In this document: positions 35,907 to 43,899 of the stretch, one piece after another
Layout of the letters: every line of letters begins with the position of its first letter
Position numbering within the stretch: the first letter of the stretch is position 1
Assembly: GCF_900187995.1 (NCBI RefSeq)
Contig: NZ_FZNZ01000023.1
Location: 1 to 64,000, forward strand
Reading direction: 5' to 3'
Origin: Prevotella jejuni
GTDB taxonomy: Bacteria > Bacteroidota > Bacteroidia > Bacteroidales > Bacteroidaceae
DNA: 64,000 bases
Program-made: the position numbers and the translations under genes
The notes under the pieces: model-generated
What the model was told of the DNA's origin: nothing
The model's input: the letters and a program-made list of their open reading frames with translations, nothing else
The model's database searches: none

Positions 35907-36127
35907 AGATACGCGTTGTGTGCTCTTTCTCTTTGGTTTATTTGACTTTTCGTAGGCTCTCTCACTAACGATAAACTGTATGAATAAGGTGGGTGAAAAC
36001 GGAGTTAAAACAGACAGAAGTACTTGGTGAAAATCCTAAAACTTGGGTGACAAGATAAGGCTTAGCGGTTGAAAATTCCTGTTCAGAGGAATAGGACACA
36101 AGTAATGTGCGATTTTTAAAAACGAAG

Positions 36128-36213
36128 TTTCCTGTCATTTCTGTCACATGTTACAGCTTGCTAATTCGTTGACCAATAGGATGTTGACTCGAAATGTTAA
36201 AAGTGACAGCAAA
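36128..36213. repeat. 86-bp dispersed element, copy 2
   Basis: Starts TTTCCTGTCATTTCTGTCA and ends GTTAAAAGTGACAGCAAA. Same length as copies 1 and 3, and best conserved within 20 bp of each end; the terminal inverted repeat is CTGTCAYTTT-like with one mismatch. Confidence 0.75.
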
Positions 36214-36388
36214 ACGAAATAAACTTTTTTCTTGTTATAAAGGGGTGATAAGTCTCTTTCCTGCTTAGCTGTCTTTGCTACTCCTTCGCTTGTATGATTC
36301 TTTTCTCTGATGTAGAGTAAGCGAGTTAGAGCATGTTGTGATGTGGGGAGTTGCTAAGGCAGCTTTCAGGCGATGATAAGAACGATAG

Positions 36389-36592
36389 TTACTTCTTGTC
36401 TTTGTCCTCCTTAGAGGGTTGGATAGCGGTAGCACCCTCACCCTTTACAAATAAGACAATACCACCCAAAACCAGTGTGAGGCCACTGAACAGGAGTGCA
36501 TTCCCATGATAATTCAGGACGACATGGAGAACAAATAGCAGAATACCGATAATTATCGCTGCAATACCTAAGTATTTGATATATCTTTTCAT
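36389..36592 (-). CDS. Small two-helix membrane protein
   Basis: A 67-residue protein with two hydrophobic segments (about 7-27 and 31-48) and a charged tail ending in KEDKDKK. It resembles no family that I can name. It stands alone on the minus strand, divergent from the rpsF operon, and its size and composition suggest a small inner-membrane protein. Confidence 0.65.
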   Translation of the reverse strand: MKRYIKYLGIAAIIIGILLFVLHVVLNYHGNALLFSGLTLVLGGIVLFVKGEGATAIQPSKEDKDKK

Positions 36593-36639
36593 ATATAATA
36601 GTAAATATGCTGTTTACAGACGCAAAAGTACTAAAAATA

Positions 36640-36671
36640 TTTGGTCATTTGTATAAAAAGCAGTACTTTTG
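36640..36671 (+). promoter_or_regulatory. Promoter of rpsF-rpsR-rplI
   Basis: TTTG at 36640-36643, a 20-nt spacer and TACTTTTG at 36664-36671 match the Bacteroidetes consensus. The leader of about 50 nt begins CCGCATTTTGCG, a small hairpin; S6:S18 autoregulatory binding to such a leader is possible but I cannot show it. Confidence 0.82.
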
Positions 36672-36729
36672 CACCGCATTTTGCGTAGGCAGGTGTAAAT
36701 TAATTCACAATTTTATAAATTAAAGTAGT

Positions 36730-37074
36730 ATGAATCAATACGAAACCGTTTTCATTTTGACTCCCGTTTTGTCTGACGAACAGATGAAGGAAACGGTCGC
36801 TAAATTCAAGAAACTGCTCACCGACAATGGTGCTGAGATCTTGAACGAGGAGGCTTGGGGGCTCAAGAAGTTGGCTTACAACATTCAGAAGAAGTCATCA
36901 GGCTTCTATGCTTTGTTGGAGTTCAACGCAGATCCATCAGTTATCAACACTCTCGAGACCGGCTTCCGTCGTGACGAGAAGGTTATTCGTTACATTACCG
37001 TTAAGCAAGACAAGTATTCTGCAGCATACGCAGAGAAGCGTCGTGCTAAATGGGCAGCTAAAAAGGAGGCTTAA
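36730..37074 (+). CDS. rpsF: 30S ribosomal protein S6
   Basis: Binds S18 and the central domain of 16S rRNA. The 114-residue protein has the S6 pattern [35 protein letters not shown] and [14 protein letters not shown]. First gene of a ribosomal operon with rpsR and rplI, 4 nt before rpsR. Confidence 0.97.
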   Translation: MNQYETVFILTPVLSDEQMKETVAKFKKLLTDNGAEILNEEAWGLKKLAYNIQKKSSGFYALLEFNADPSVINTLETGFRRDEKVIRYITVKQDKYSAAYAEKRRAKWAAKKEA

Positions 37075-37078
37075 GAAC

Positions 37079-37348
37079 ATGGCAGAGCAGAAATCAGAAA
37101 TCCGTTATTTGACCGCTCCTTCTATCGATACAAAGAAGAAGAAGTATTGCCGTTTCAAGAAGAGCGGTATTAAGTATATCGATTATAAGGATGGCGAGTT
37201 CTTGAAGAAGTTCCTCAATGAACAGGGAAAGATTCTTCCTCGTCGTATTACAGGTACTTCTCTGAAGTATCAGCGTCGTGTGGCACAGGCTGTAAAGCGT
37301 GCTCGCCAGATTGCGCTTCTTCCTTATGTAACCGATTTGATGAAGTAA
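37079..37348 (+). CDS. rpsR: 30S ribosomal protein S18
   Basis: An 89-residue protein starting at ATG 37079, with the typical core [36 protein letters not shown] and [11 protein letters not shown]. It forms a heterodimer with S6 on the 30S platform. An in-frame extension back to 36908 overlaps rpsF and is rejected. Confidence 0.97.
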   Translation: MAEQKSEIRYLTAPSIDTKKKKYCRFKKSGIKYIDYKDGEFLKKFLNEQGKILPRRITGTSLKYQRRVAQAVKRARQIALLPYVTDLMK

Positions 37349-37363
37349 AAAGGAGGTCAATAG

Positions 37364-37894
37364 ATGGAGATTATATTGAAAGAAGATATTATCGGTCTTG
37401 GATACAAGAACGATATCGTTAATGTAAAGAACGGCTATGGCCGTAACTACCTTATCCCAACTGGTAAGGGTGTCATCGCTTCTCCTTCTGCTAAGAAGCA
37501 GTTGGCTGAGAACTTGAAGCAGCAGGCTTCTAAGCTTGCAGCACTCAAGGCTGAGGCTGAGAAGAAGGCTGCTCAGTTGGAGGGTGTAGAGCTTGTTATC
37601 GCAACTAAGGTGTCTGCTACTGGCGTAACTTACGGTTCAGTGAACGCAGCTACTGTTGTTGAGGAACTCGCTAAGCGTGGTATTGAAATCGATCGTAAGA
37701 TTGTTACAATGCGCGACATGAAGAAGGTTGGTACTTCTGAGGCTACTGTACACTTCCACAAGGAGGTTGAGGTGAAGGTTCCTGTAACTGTTGTTGCTGA
37801 GAACCAGCCAGCACCTGCTGTTGAGGAAGCTCCTGCAGAGCAGCCAGCAGAGGCTCCTGTAGCAGCTGAGGAAGAGACTCCAGCAGCTGAGTAA
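37364..37894 (+). CDS. rplI: 50S ribosomal protein L9 with acidic tail
   Basis: L9 binds domain V of 23S rRNA and extends from the ribosome. Residues 1-50 give the N-domain (GLGYKNDIVNVKNGYGRNYL), then the long helix and the C-domain (GSVNAATVVEELAKRGIEID). At 176 residues it is about 25 longer than usual: a C-terminal Ala/Pro/Glu-rich tail (EEAPAEQPAEAPVAAEE) follows. Third gene of the operon; a terminator follows. Confidence 0.96.
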   Translation: MEIILKEDIIGLGYKNDIVNVKNGYGRNYLIPTGKGVIASPSAKKQLAENLKQQASKLAALKAEAEKKAAQLEGVELVIATKVSATGVTYGSVNAATVVEELAKRGIEIDRKIVTMRDMKKVGTSEATVHFHKEVEVKVPVTVVAENQPAPAVEEAPAEQPAEAPVAAEEETPAAE

Positions 37895-37937
37895 TCCTAA
37901 TGGCATTTTGCACTGTAAAGCAGTAATGTTAGATAAT

Positions 37938-37971
37938 AATCCCTTTCACTTTCGGGTGGAGGGGATTTTTT
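37938..37971 (+). terminator. Terminator of the rpsF operon
   Basis: AATCCC-CTTTCAC-type arm pairs with the GGTGGAGGGGATT arm and runs into TTTTTT, directly before the next gene. Confidence 0.85.
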
Positions 37972-37978
37972 AGTCATT

Positions 37979-39052
37979 ATGAAACGAATTGTACTCACTG
38001 GCGGACCGTGCGCCGGAAAAACAACGGCCCTTGTCAAGATTATTGAACACTTCTCAAGTCTTGGTTATAAGGTGTTTATCATTCCTGAAGTACCAACGCT
38101 TTTCTCTCAAGCGGGTATGGATTATCTTACTAAAAATGCTGCTTTCTTCTATGAAGGAGAGAAGGCAACGTTGGAGATACAGCTTGCCTTGGAGGATAAG
38201 TTTACGCTTATGGCGGAGACAATAGACAAACCTACGATCATTGTTTGCGACCGTGGTACGATGGATATATCTGCTTATATGAAGCCAGAGATGTGGAAAG
38301 AGATCACAGCTGGGGTCGGAACAACATCTGAAAAACTCCGTGCTCGTTACGATGCAGTGCTCCATCTTGTTAGTGCAGCCGATGGTGCTGAGCAGTTCTA
38401 TACCACTGCTAATAATGCTGAGCGTACAGAAGGGCTTGAGCTTGCACGTGAAATGGATAAGAAAGTCATTCAAGCTTGGTCGGAACATCCGCACTTGCGG
38501 GTTATTAACAACCACGAGAACTTCGATACTAAGATTAATCGTGTACTGCAAGATATCTCTAATGTCTTAGAAATTCCACAACAGGTTGTTGAAGAAAGAA
38601 AGTATATTGTTCGATTGACGGGTGTCATCCCTGATGCTATCGAGAGTGATATCACACAGACCTATCTCACTTCAGAACCTTGTAGTGAGGTTCGCTTGCG
38701 TCGTCGAACACTGAATGGTGTGTCTATCAATGTACGTACAACGAAGAAGACGTTGCCTAACAATGAGCAAGTTGTTACTGAACGTCAGATTGATAATAAC
38801 CTTTATGAATCATTGATGCGCCAAGCTGACCCTTATCGTCAGTCTATTCATAAGATACGTAAGACCTTTATTTGGCGTGGTCAGTTCTTTGAGCTTGATA
38901 CTTATCTTGCTCCTTGTTCTCATCTTCAGATATTAGAAACAAAGGGAATAGCAGACCATGAAGATGTTAATTTCCCTCCTTTTATTGAAGTAGTGGAGGA
39001 CATCACGGGTAAGACGGAGTATTATAACTATAACTTAGCATTAAAGAAATAA
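37979..39052 (+). CDS. Ttd14-like P-loop ATPase with C-terminal CYTH-like domain
   Basis: A 357-residue protein with a Walker A GGPCAGKTT at 8-16 and a Walker B-like IIVCDRGTMD, matching AAA_28 (NadR/Ttd14-type kinase-like P-loops). From about residue 205 (ERKYIVRLTG, EVRLRRRT, then TFIWRGQFFELDTY) it looks like a CYTH/triphosphate-tunnel fold. The same order of domains occurs in Ttd14 of flies, a GTP- and phosphoinositide-binding protein. Bacterial function is unknown; nucleotide or polyphosphate binding is likely. It begins 8 nt after the ribosomal terminator and shares the convergent terminator at 39108 with the GH109 gene. Confidence 0.75.
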   Translation: MKRIVLTGGPCAGKTTALVKIIEHFSSLGYKVFIIPEVPTLFSQAGMDYLTKNAAFFYEGEKATLEIQLALEDKFTLMAETIDKPTIIVCDRGTMDISAYMKPEMWKEITAGVGTTSEKLRARYDAVLHLVSAADGAEQFYTTANNAERTEGLELAREMDKKVIQAWSEHPHLRVINNHENFDTKINRVLQDISNVLEIPQQVVEERKYIVRLTGVIPDAIESDITQTYLTSEPCSEVRLRRRTLNGVSINVRTTKKTLPNNEQVVTERQIDNNLYESLMRQADPYRQSIHKIRKTFIWRGQFFELDTYLAPCSHLQILETKGIADHEDVNFPPFIEVVEDITGKTEYYNYNLALKK

Positions 39053-39107
39053 GACTATAAGTAGGTGGATATCAAAGGATATCTTACTTGACTTGAAACA
39101 TAAAGTA

Positions 39108-39140
39108 AATGCCGTAACACTCATCAAGCGTTACGGCATT
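39108..39140. terminator. Bidirectional terminator
   Basis: AATGCCGTAAC and GTTACGGCATT form a perfect 11-bp stem between the convergent Ttd14-like and GH109 genes; short T-rich runs lie on both sides. Confidence 0.85.
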
Positions 39141-39167
39141 TATATGTTTGGCCTTTATTTGTATTCG

Positions 39168-40715
39168 TTACTTCTTCTTTGCAGCCTTATCAGCCTTCTC
39201 CCAGTATTTCTTTCCAGTCTCTTTTAGTTTGGTTGTGAAAGCCATTGCGTCTGCAGCAGCTTGTGTTTCGTCAGCTTCTGAGGCGTATGCATGATGGAAC
39301 CCCTTAACCTTGTTCCATTGACCACGTGTGAAGTCAGGTACCTCAACAGGAAGGTTACCATTGTCCATAGAGATAGATCCTAATTCAGCTAAGCAGCACC
39401 ACTCTGCTAAATCATAAACATCGATATCTAATGGAAGACCATTCTGCAGGCAATAAACTAATCGTGAGTCCATGATAAAGTCCATTCCACCATGTCCACC
39501 AACCTCTTTTGCTTGCTTTTCATACTTTGCAACGATAGGACTCTCATACTTCTTTATCAACGCCTCAGTGTCGGCCTTTGAGAGATAAGAGTGTCCTGAG
39601 AGATTGTCAGAAGAAGGAGTAATACCAGAACTCTTCAATTCGTCGGCTGATAAAGCATATCCTTCGAAAGGATACTTATTAGCAAATCCCTTTGTACCAG
39701 TGAGCTGATACATACGATTATAAGGTTGTGGCGTCATTACGTTATGGTGTATTTCGATGACTTTCCCGTTCTCCGTGCTGATAAGGGTGGTTGTTTGGTC
39801 ACCATTACGGAACTCATTACAAGGCTCACCTGTCATCTTTTCCACTTGCTTCTTACCATTGACAGACTTGGTATCCATAGCTACCAAGGTCTTCATCTTG
39901 TCTCCTCTGTGGATATTCAACACCTGAGCAATAGGACCTAAGCCGTGAGTAGCATAGATGTCACCACGGAACTTCTGGTTATAATCAAGTCTCCAGCCAA
40001 GTTTGTCTTGTGCATCTTTCTTCCAATAGGCATCCCAGAACTTGGATAACTCATGGCGATAAGCACCTTGAACATAAAGAACTTCACCAAAGACATTCTT
40101 CTGTGCCATGTTTAATGAGTTCAATTCGAAGAAATCATAACAGCAGTTCTCAAGCATCATACAGTGTAGACGCTTCTTCTCTGATAGGTTAATAAGCTCC
40201 CAAATCTCGTGGAGATTCATTGCTGCTGGCACTTCTACGGCAACATGTTTACCGTTATTCATAGCCTCTTTGGCTACGAGGAAGTGGTGTTTCCAGTCTG
40301 GTGCAATATATACAAGGTCGATGTCCTTGCGCTTACACAAGGCCTTATATCCATCCTCACCAGAATAGATGTCGGCAGCTGGCATGCTTGCTTTGCGTAG
40401 ATACTCCTGACATCTTTCTGCTCTGTCACGCTCGTAGTCGCATAACGCCATTACTTGTATGCCTGGAATATGAGTCCAACGTTCTACTGCGTCGTGCCCA
40501 CGCATTCCTAAACCTACGAATGCTACGCGTACAACCTTCATCTTAGGTGTAGCCAAGTTGAGCGCACTCTCCTGTCCTGCAGGACGTTCTGGTACTTCTG
40601 TTACAGCTTTTCCATTGACGACTTTGTATGGCCAATTGAATTGAGCCGATACTGTTGAGGGTAAGAGTAAGCTGCCAAGAATGAATGCTGCAGCTAATGT
40701 TCTTTTAATACTCAT
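39168..40715 (-). CDS. GH109-type NAD-dependent alpha-N-acetylgalactosaminidase (Gfo/Idh/MocA fold), secreted
   Basis: A 515-residue protein with a signal peptide ending near VSAQ and a Rossmann fold (VRVAFVGLGMRGHDAVERW). HHFLVAKEAMNNGKHVAVEVP and the late GHGGMDFIMDSRLV fit GH109, which cleaves terminal alpha-GalNAc (e.g. blood group A, Tn antigen) by a redox NAD-assisted mechanism; export with bound cofactor is typical of this family. Close relatives are plain oxidoreductases, so specificity is inferred. It is away from the sialidase operon but fits the same mucin-degrading role. Confidence 0.85.
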   Translation of the reverse strand: MSIKRTLAAAFILGSLLLPSTVSAQFNWPYKVVNGKAVTEVPERPAGQESALNLATPKMKVVRVAFVGLGMRGHDAVERWTHIPGIQVMALCDYERDRAERCQEYLRKASMPAADIYSGEDGYKALCKRKDIDLVYIAPDWKHHFLVAKEAMNNGKHVAVEVPAAMNLHEIWELINLSEKKRLHCMMLENCCYDFFELNSLNMAQKNVFGEVLYVQGAYRHELSKFWDAYWKKDAQDKLGWRLDYNQKFRGDIYATHGLGPIAQVLNIHRGDKMKTLVAMDTKSVNGKKQVEKMTGEPCNEFRNGDQTTTLISTENGKVIEIHHNVMTPQPYNRMYQLTGTKGFANKYPFEGYALSADELKSSGITPSSDNLSGHSYLSKADTEALIKKYESPIVAKYEKQAKEVGGHGGMDFIMDSRLVYCLQNGLPLDIDVYDLAEWCCLAELGSISMDNGNLPVEVPDFTRGQWNKVKGFHHAYASEADETQAAADAMAFTTKLKETGKKYWEKADKAAKKK

Positions 40716-40910
40716 GTTGTTTTTAGTTATTTATTTATTGGTATATTCGAATTCAGTTCTCGAATGATTCGGTAGGCAAAGTTACTAAAAAATATTTGAA
40801 CAAAAGAGGTTAAGCGTTCTAATTTTCCCTTTTCAATGGTGGTGAAAACCAATGATTCAAACAGTATGGTTGGTTAATAATCACATTGACAAGCTACGAT
40901 AATGATTTAT

Positions 40911-40998
40911 AAGTTCGTGAAAGAAATTATTTTTCTTCATGAAAATAAATATTTCTTGTCGTGAAAATAAATATTTCTGTTCATGAAAATAATTTGAA
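40911..40998. repeat. 22-bp-period array, family 2, copy C (4 units)
   Basis: Units begin at 40911, 40933, 40955 and 40977. Units 2 and 3 share the core TGAAAATAAATATTT with CAT or CGT before it. Confidence 0.85.
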
Positions 40999-41090
40999 GA
41001 TGAGAGTTCTCTGTCCTTCTATTCGGGCAGATTTAGAAGCTTAATAGCCAAGTACACTACCTTACTAAGCGTCTAATTGGATCCCACAAA

Positions 41091-41200
41091 ACGATGAAAG
41101 ATAACCCACAATACGATGAAGGAGATGTCATTAATCAATGAAAGGGAAGTTATTGAACGATGAAAGAGATGTTGATAAACAATAAAAGGGACCCCTATCA
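41091..41200. repeat. 22-bp-period array, family 3 (5 units)
   Basis: Units begin at 41091, 41113, 41135, 41157 and 41179 with the core ACGATGAAAG (variants TCAATGAAAG, ACAATAAAAG) followed by GAGATGT-type sequence. Unlike the other families this one is purine-rich and not clearly palindromic. The last unit overlaps the terminator of the dnaJ-like gene. Confidence 0.85.
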
Positions 41201-41222
41201 ACATAGAAGTCCCTTATTGTAA
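41183..41222 (-). terminator. Terminator of the J-protein gene
   Basis: AAGGGAC and GTCCCTT pair with additional TAT/ATA pairing inside; on the minus strand the stem is followed by TTTTATT. It lies 17 nt past the stop codon. Confidence 0.8.
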
Positions 41223-41238
41223 TGTCTTTCTTCAACCT

Positions 41239-41934
41239 TTATCCTTCACGTCTCATCTGTTCAATCAGTTCTTTCTGACGGTCTGTTAGATGGTCTGGAA
41301 GTTTCACATTGTAGGTGATGATGAGGTCGCCGAAGGTGCCATCGCCACGGTCGTAACCCTTGCCACGTAGACGCACCTTGGTTCCGCCTTGTGTAAGAGG
41401 CTTTACCTTTAGTTTTAGTTTCTGCCCTCCTGACAATTGGATGATAACCTCACCACCCAATAAAGCGGTGTAAAGGTCGATACCAACAGTAGCCTCCATT
41501 TGTCCTGTAGGACGTTGGCTTTGTGCTCTACCAGTGTTGAAACCAGATGAGCGACGGCGTCCCCCGCCTCCGAAGAGGTCTTGGAAGAAGCTACTAAAGC
41601 CACCACCTCCATTTCCAAAGCTACTGAAATCGAATCCACCAAACGGGTTTCCTCCACCTTGTGAACCTTGAGCACCACCGAATCCACCAGCATTCTCGTA
41701 GGCTTCAGCATTACGCCATTGTTCGCCATACTTGTCATACTTCGCTCGCTTCTCAGGGTCGCCAATAACCTCAAAAGCCTCACTTAAAGCCTGAAATTTA
41801 GCTTTAGCCTTAGGGTCATTAGGGTGTAAGTCTGGATGAAACTGTTTCGCTCTCTTTCTATATGCTGCTCGAACATCCTTTTGTGGGATGTTTCGATCAA
41901 CGCCAAGTATCTTATAATAATCTATAAATGCCAT
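41239..41934 (-). CDS. Short J-domain protein (CbpA/DnaJ-like)
   Basis: A 231-residue Hsp70 co-chaperone. The J-domain (1-70) has the HPD motif in QFHPDLHPND; a Gly/Phe-rich stretch (about 85-130, GGFGGAQGSQGGGNPFGG) and one client-binding beta domain (ATVGIDLYTALLGGEVIIQL, GTKVRLRGKGY) follow. There is no zinc finger and only part of the second C-terminal domain, so it is shorter than DnaJ or CbpA (about 300). Known for Bacteroidetes accessory J-proteins. It stands alone, 60 nt after nspC on the same strand. Confidence 0.88.
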   Translation of the reverse strand: MAFIDYYKILGVDRNIPQKDVRAAYRKRAKQFHPDLHPNDPKAKAKFQALSEAFEVIGDPEKRAKYDKYGEQWRNAEAYENAGGFGGAQGSQGGGNPFGGFDFSSFGNGGGGFSSFFQDLFGGGGRRRSSGFNTGRAQSQRPTGQMEATVGIDLYTALLGGEVIIQLSGGQKLKLKVKPLTQGGTKVRLRGKGYDRGDGTFGDLIITYNVKLPDHLTDRQKELIEQMRREG

Positions 41935-41994
41935 AATATATCCTCCTAAATAATGTCTTATTACTTTATTGTATATAAGGCAAAAAGTATGCCA

Positions 41995-43161
41995 TTAGTC
42001 CATTCTGTCACGGTAATCTTCGTAAGTATAATTGCGAAGAACCTCCAGTTCGTTGTCTGTATGGAGTAAAGCAATGGCAGGATGACTAATACCATTAAAC
42101 ATTGTTGTCTTGACTGTTGTATAATGAAGCATATCTTCAAAGATGATGTTCTCGCCTACCTGCAGTGCATGGTCAAAGGTCCATGACCCCATCCAGTCTC
42201 CACTTAGACAGCTATTAGCCCCCAGTCGGTAGGTTGTTTCACCCTTTGCTGTACCATCCTCGTCAGTAAGTGTAGCATTGCGGACGGCTGGGTGATATGG
42301 CATCTCAAGACAATCGGGCATGTGACAAGAGAAGCTAACGTTAAGGATAGCGGTTTTGATATTGTTATCTTCGACTATATCGACTACTTGTGCAACCAGT
42401 GGACCAGTCTGCCAAGCAAAGGCACTACCAGGCTCGAGGATGACTTTAATCCATGGGTATCGTTTTCTAAAGCCTTTCAGAAGATGTATTAGTAGTTTGA
42501 CATCATAGTCTTTGCGGGTCATAAGGTGTCCACCACCAAAGTTAATCCACTTAATTTGTGGGAACCAGTTGGCGAATTTCTCCTCGATATGAGCCAAGGT
42601 ACGCTCGAAGACATCGCTACCACTCTCACAATGACAGTGAACATGGAGCCCATCTACGTCCTCTGGGAGTGTTTCCGGGAGTTTGTCGGATGATATACCA
42701 AACCGAGTACCCGGAGCACAAGGGTTATAAATCAACGTCTCAACCTCAGAGTATTCTGGATTAACACGTAAACCAAAACTTAGTTTACTGTTCACCATCT
42801 TCGCACGAACGTGATAACGCTCGTATTGAGTGATTGAGTTGAAGACAAGATGCGATGAACAACGAGCGATATCGTCAATTTCATAGTCGGTATAGCCCGG
42901 AGAGAAGGTATGTGTGGGTGCTCCAAACTCTTCAAAACCTAATCGAGCTTCAAAGAGAGAAGAGGCCGTTGTAGCCTTGATATACTCACGAAAGATAGGG
43001 AACGTACGCCATAGTGCGTATGCCTTAAAAGCAAGAATAATCTCAACATCAGCCTCTTTAGCCACGTGAGCGATAGTTTCTAAGTTCTTTCTAAGTCTCG
43101 CCTCCTCCAGCACATACATCGGGCGGGAGAGTTCAGCGTATGTTAATGGATTTATTTTCAT
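41995..43161 (-). CDS. nspC: Carboxynorspermidine decarboxylase
   Basis: PLP enzyme of the alanine racemase-like fold that makes norspermidine or spermidine from the carboxy precursor. The 388 residues have the PLP lysine in ILAFKAYA, HCHCESGSDVFE, INFGGGH and the C-terminal catalytic cysteine region CHMPDCLEMPY. In Bacteroidales the partner lys-dehydrogenase gene is usually elsewhere. The ATG at 43161 lies only 4 nt from a TATATTTG -7 element, so the mRNA may have almost no leader. Divergent from the TenI-like gene. Confidence 0.93.
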   Translation of the reverse strand: MKINPLTYAELSRPMYVLEEARLRKNLETIAHVAKEADVEIILAFKAYALWRTFPIFREYIKATTASSLFEARLGFEEFGAPTHTFSPGYTDYEIDDIARCSSHLVFNSITQYERYHVRAKMVNSKLSFGLRVNPEYSEVETLIYNPCAPGTRFGISSDKLPETLPEDVDGLHVHCHCESGSDVFERTLAHIEEKFANWFPQIKWINFGGGHLMTRKDYDVKLLIHLLKGFRKRYPWIKVILEPGSAFAWQTGPLVAQVVDIVEDNNIKTAILNVSFSCHMPDCLEMPYHPAVRNATLTDEDGTAKGETTYRLGANSCLSGDWMGSWTFDHALQVGENIIFEDMLHYTTVKTTMFNGISHPAIALLHTDNELEVLRNYTYEDYRDRMD

Positions 43162-43165
43162 GCTG

Positions 43166-43173
43166 CAAATATA
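43166..43173 (-). promoter_or_regulatory. -7 element of nspC, start codon at or next to TSS
   Basis: TATATTTG on the minus strand fits TAnnTTTG. TTTC sits about 21 nt upstream in place of TTTG. The expected transcription start falls at 43159-43161, the start codon itself. Confidence 0.55.
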
Positions 43174-43181
43174 AGGAAAAA

Positions 43182-43213
43182 TTTGCAGTTATGGGAAATA
43201 ATCTCTACCTTTG
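43182..43213 (+). promoter_or_regulatory. Promoter of the TenI-like gene and prs
   Basis: TTTG at 43182-43185, 20-nt spacer, TACCTTTG at 43206-43213: a full match. It sets the gene start at ATG 43236, about 16 nt after the expected transcription start. Confidence 0.85.
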
Positions 43214-43235
43214 CAATACAAAACAGAGTAAAAGC

Positions 43236-43844
43236 ATGAAACTGGTCATCATGACTAAGTCCACGTTCTTTGTGGAAGAAGATAAGATTATAAGTTTGCT
43301 TTTCGAGGAAGGACTTGATAGTCTTCATATCTCGAAGGCAGATAATTCCCCACTTTATTGGGAACGTCTTCTTTCTCTTTTGCCTTCTGAATATCATAGA
43401 AAAGTCACAGTTCACCAGCATTTTGACATGAAGAATGAGTTTTCTCTGGGTGGTATCCATCTTGATGACTCATCTGTAGCTGTGCCACGGGGTTATCGTG
43501 GTACTTTAAGTAGGACTTGTGATGACGTGATGCAACTGAAGGCTATAACAAAGCAGTCTGACTACGTCTTTCTGAAGAACATCCATCAACCTCGTGAGCA
43601 ATCGTCACATGACGAGCATGTTCTTTCCGACCTTGAGTTAGACGAGGCATATAGACAGGGCCTGTTGGGACGACGTGTCTATGCAATGGGAGGTGTGACG
43701 ATAGACGATCTACCCATTTTACGTGAGCTTGACTTTGGTGGTGTGGTGATAAGGAACGACCTTTGGGACAAGTTCTGTATCCATAATGAACAGGATTTCA
43801 AGCCCATCATAGATTATTTTCGTAAACTACGTGCCCTCTGTTAG
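43236..43844 (+). CDS. Thiamine-phosphate synthase/TenI-like TIM-barrel protein
   Basis: A 202-residue protein with the ThiE/TenI barrel pattern: LVIMTKSTFF, GLDSLHISKAD, VTVHQHFD, GGIHLDD, SRTCDD, YVFLKNIH and YAMGGVTIDDLP. It is short, and no thiamine genes or TPP riboswitch accompany it; its LHISKAD replaces the usual LQLRxKD. It may be a TenI-like thiazole tautomerase or have another role. An upstream start at 43140 lies before the promoter and is rejected. prs follows 55 nt later, probably co-transcribed. Confidence 0.78.
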   Translation: MKLVIMTKSTFFVEEDKIISLLFEEGLDSLHISKADNSPLYWERLLSLLPSEYHRKVTVHQHFDMKNEFSLGGIHLDDSSVAVPRGYRGTLSRTCDDVMQLKAITKQSDYVFLKNIHQPREQSSHDEHVLSDLELDEAYRQGLLGRRVYAMGGVTIDDLPILRELDFGGVVIRNDLWDKFCIHNEQDFKPIIDYFRKLRALC

Positions 43845-43899
43845 TGGTTACAAGACTTATAAGAGATTTCTACGTTATCAATATAAACAACTAAAAGAA

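Larger units (their letters stand above)
35782..36388. other. Intergenic region with two repeat types
   Basis: No gene in 607 bp. It holds a family 2 array (35819-35906) and the second 86-bp element (36128-36213). I see no strong terminator for nadBAC other than the array itself. Confidence 0.6.
40716..41238. other. Intergenic region with two adjacent 22-bp arrays
   Basis: No gene in 523 bp. Two arrays of different unit sequence lie 92 bp apart (40911-40998, family 2; 41091-41200, family 3), followed by the dnaJ-like terminator. The GH109 promoter should lie in the last 100 bp before 40715 but is not clear. Confidence 0.6.
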
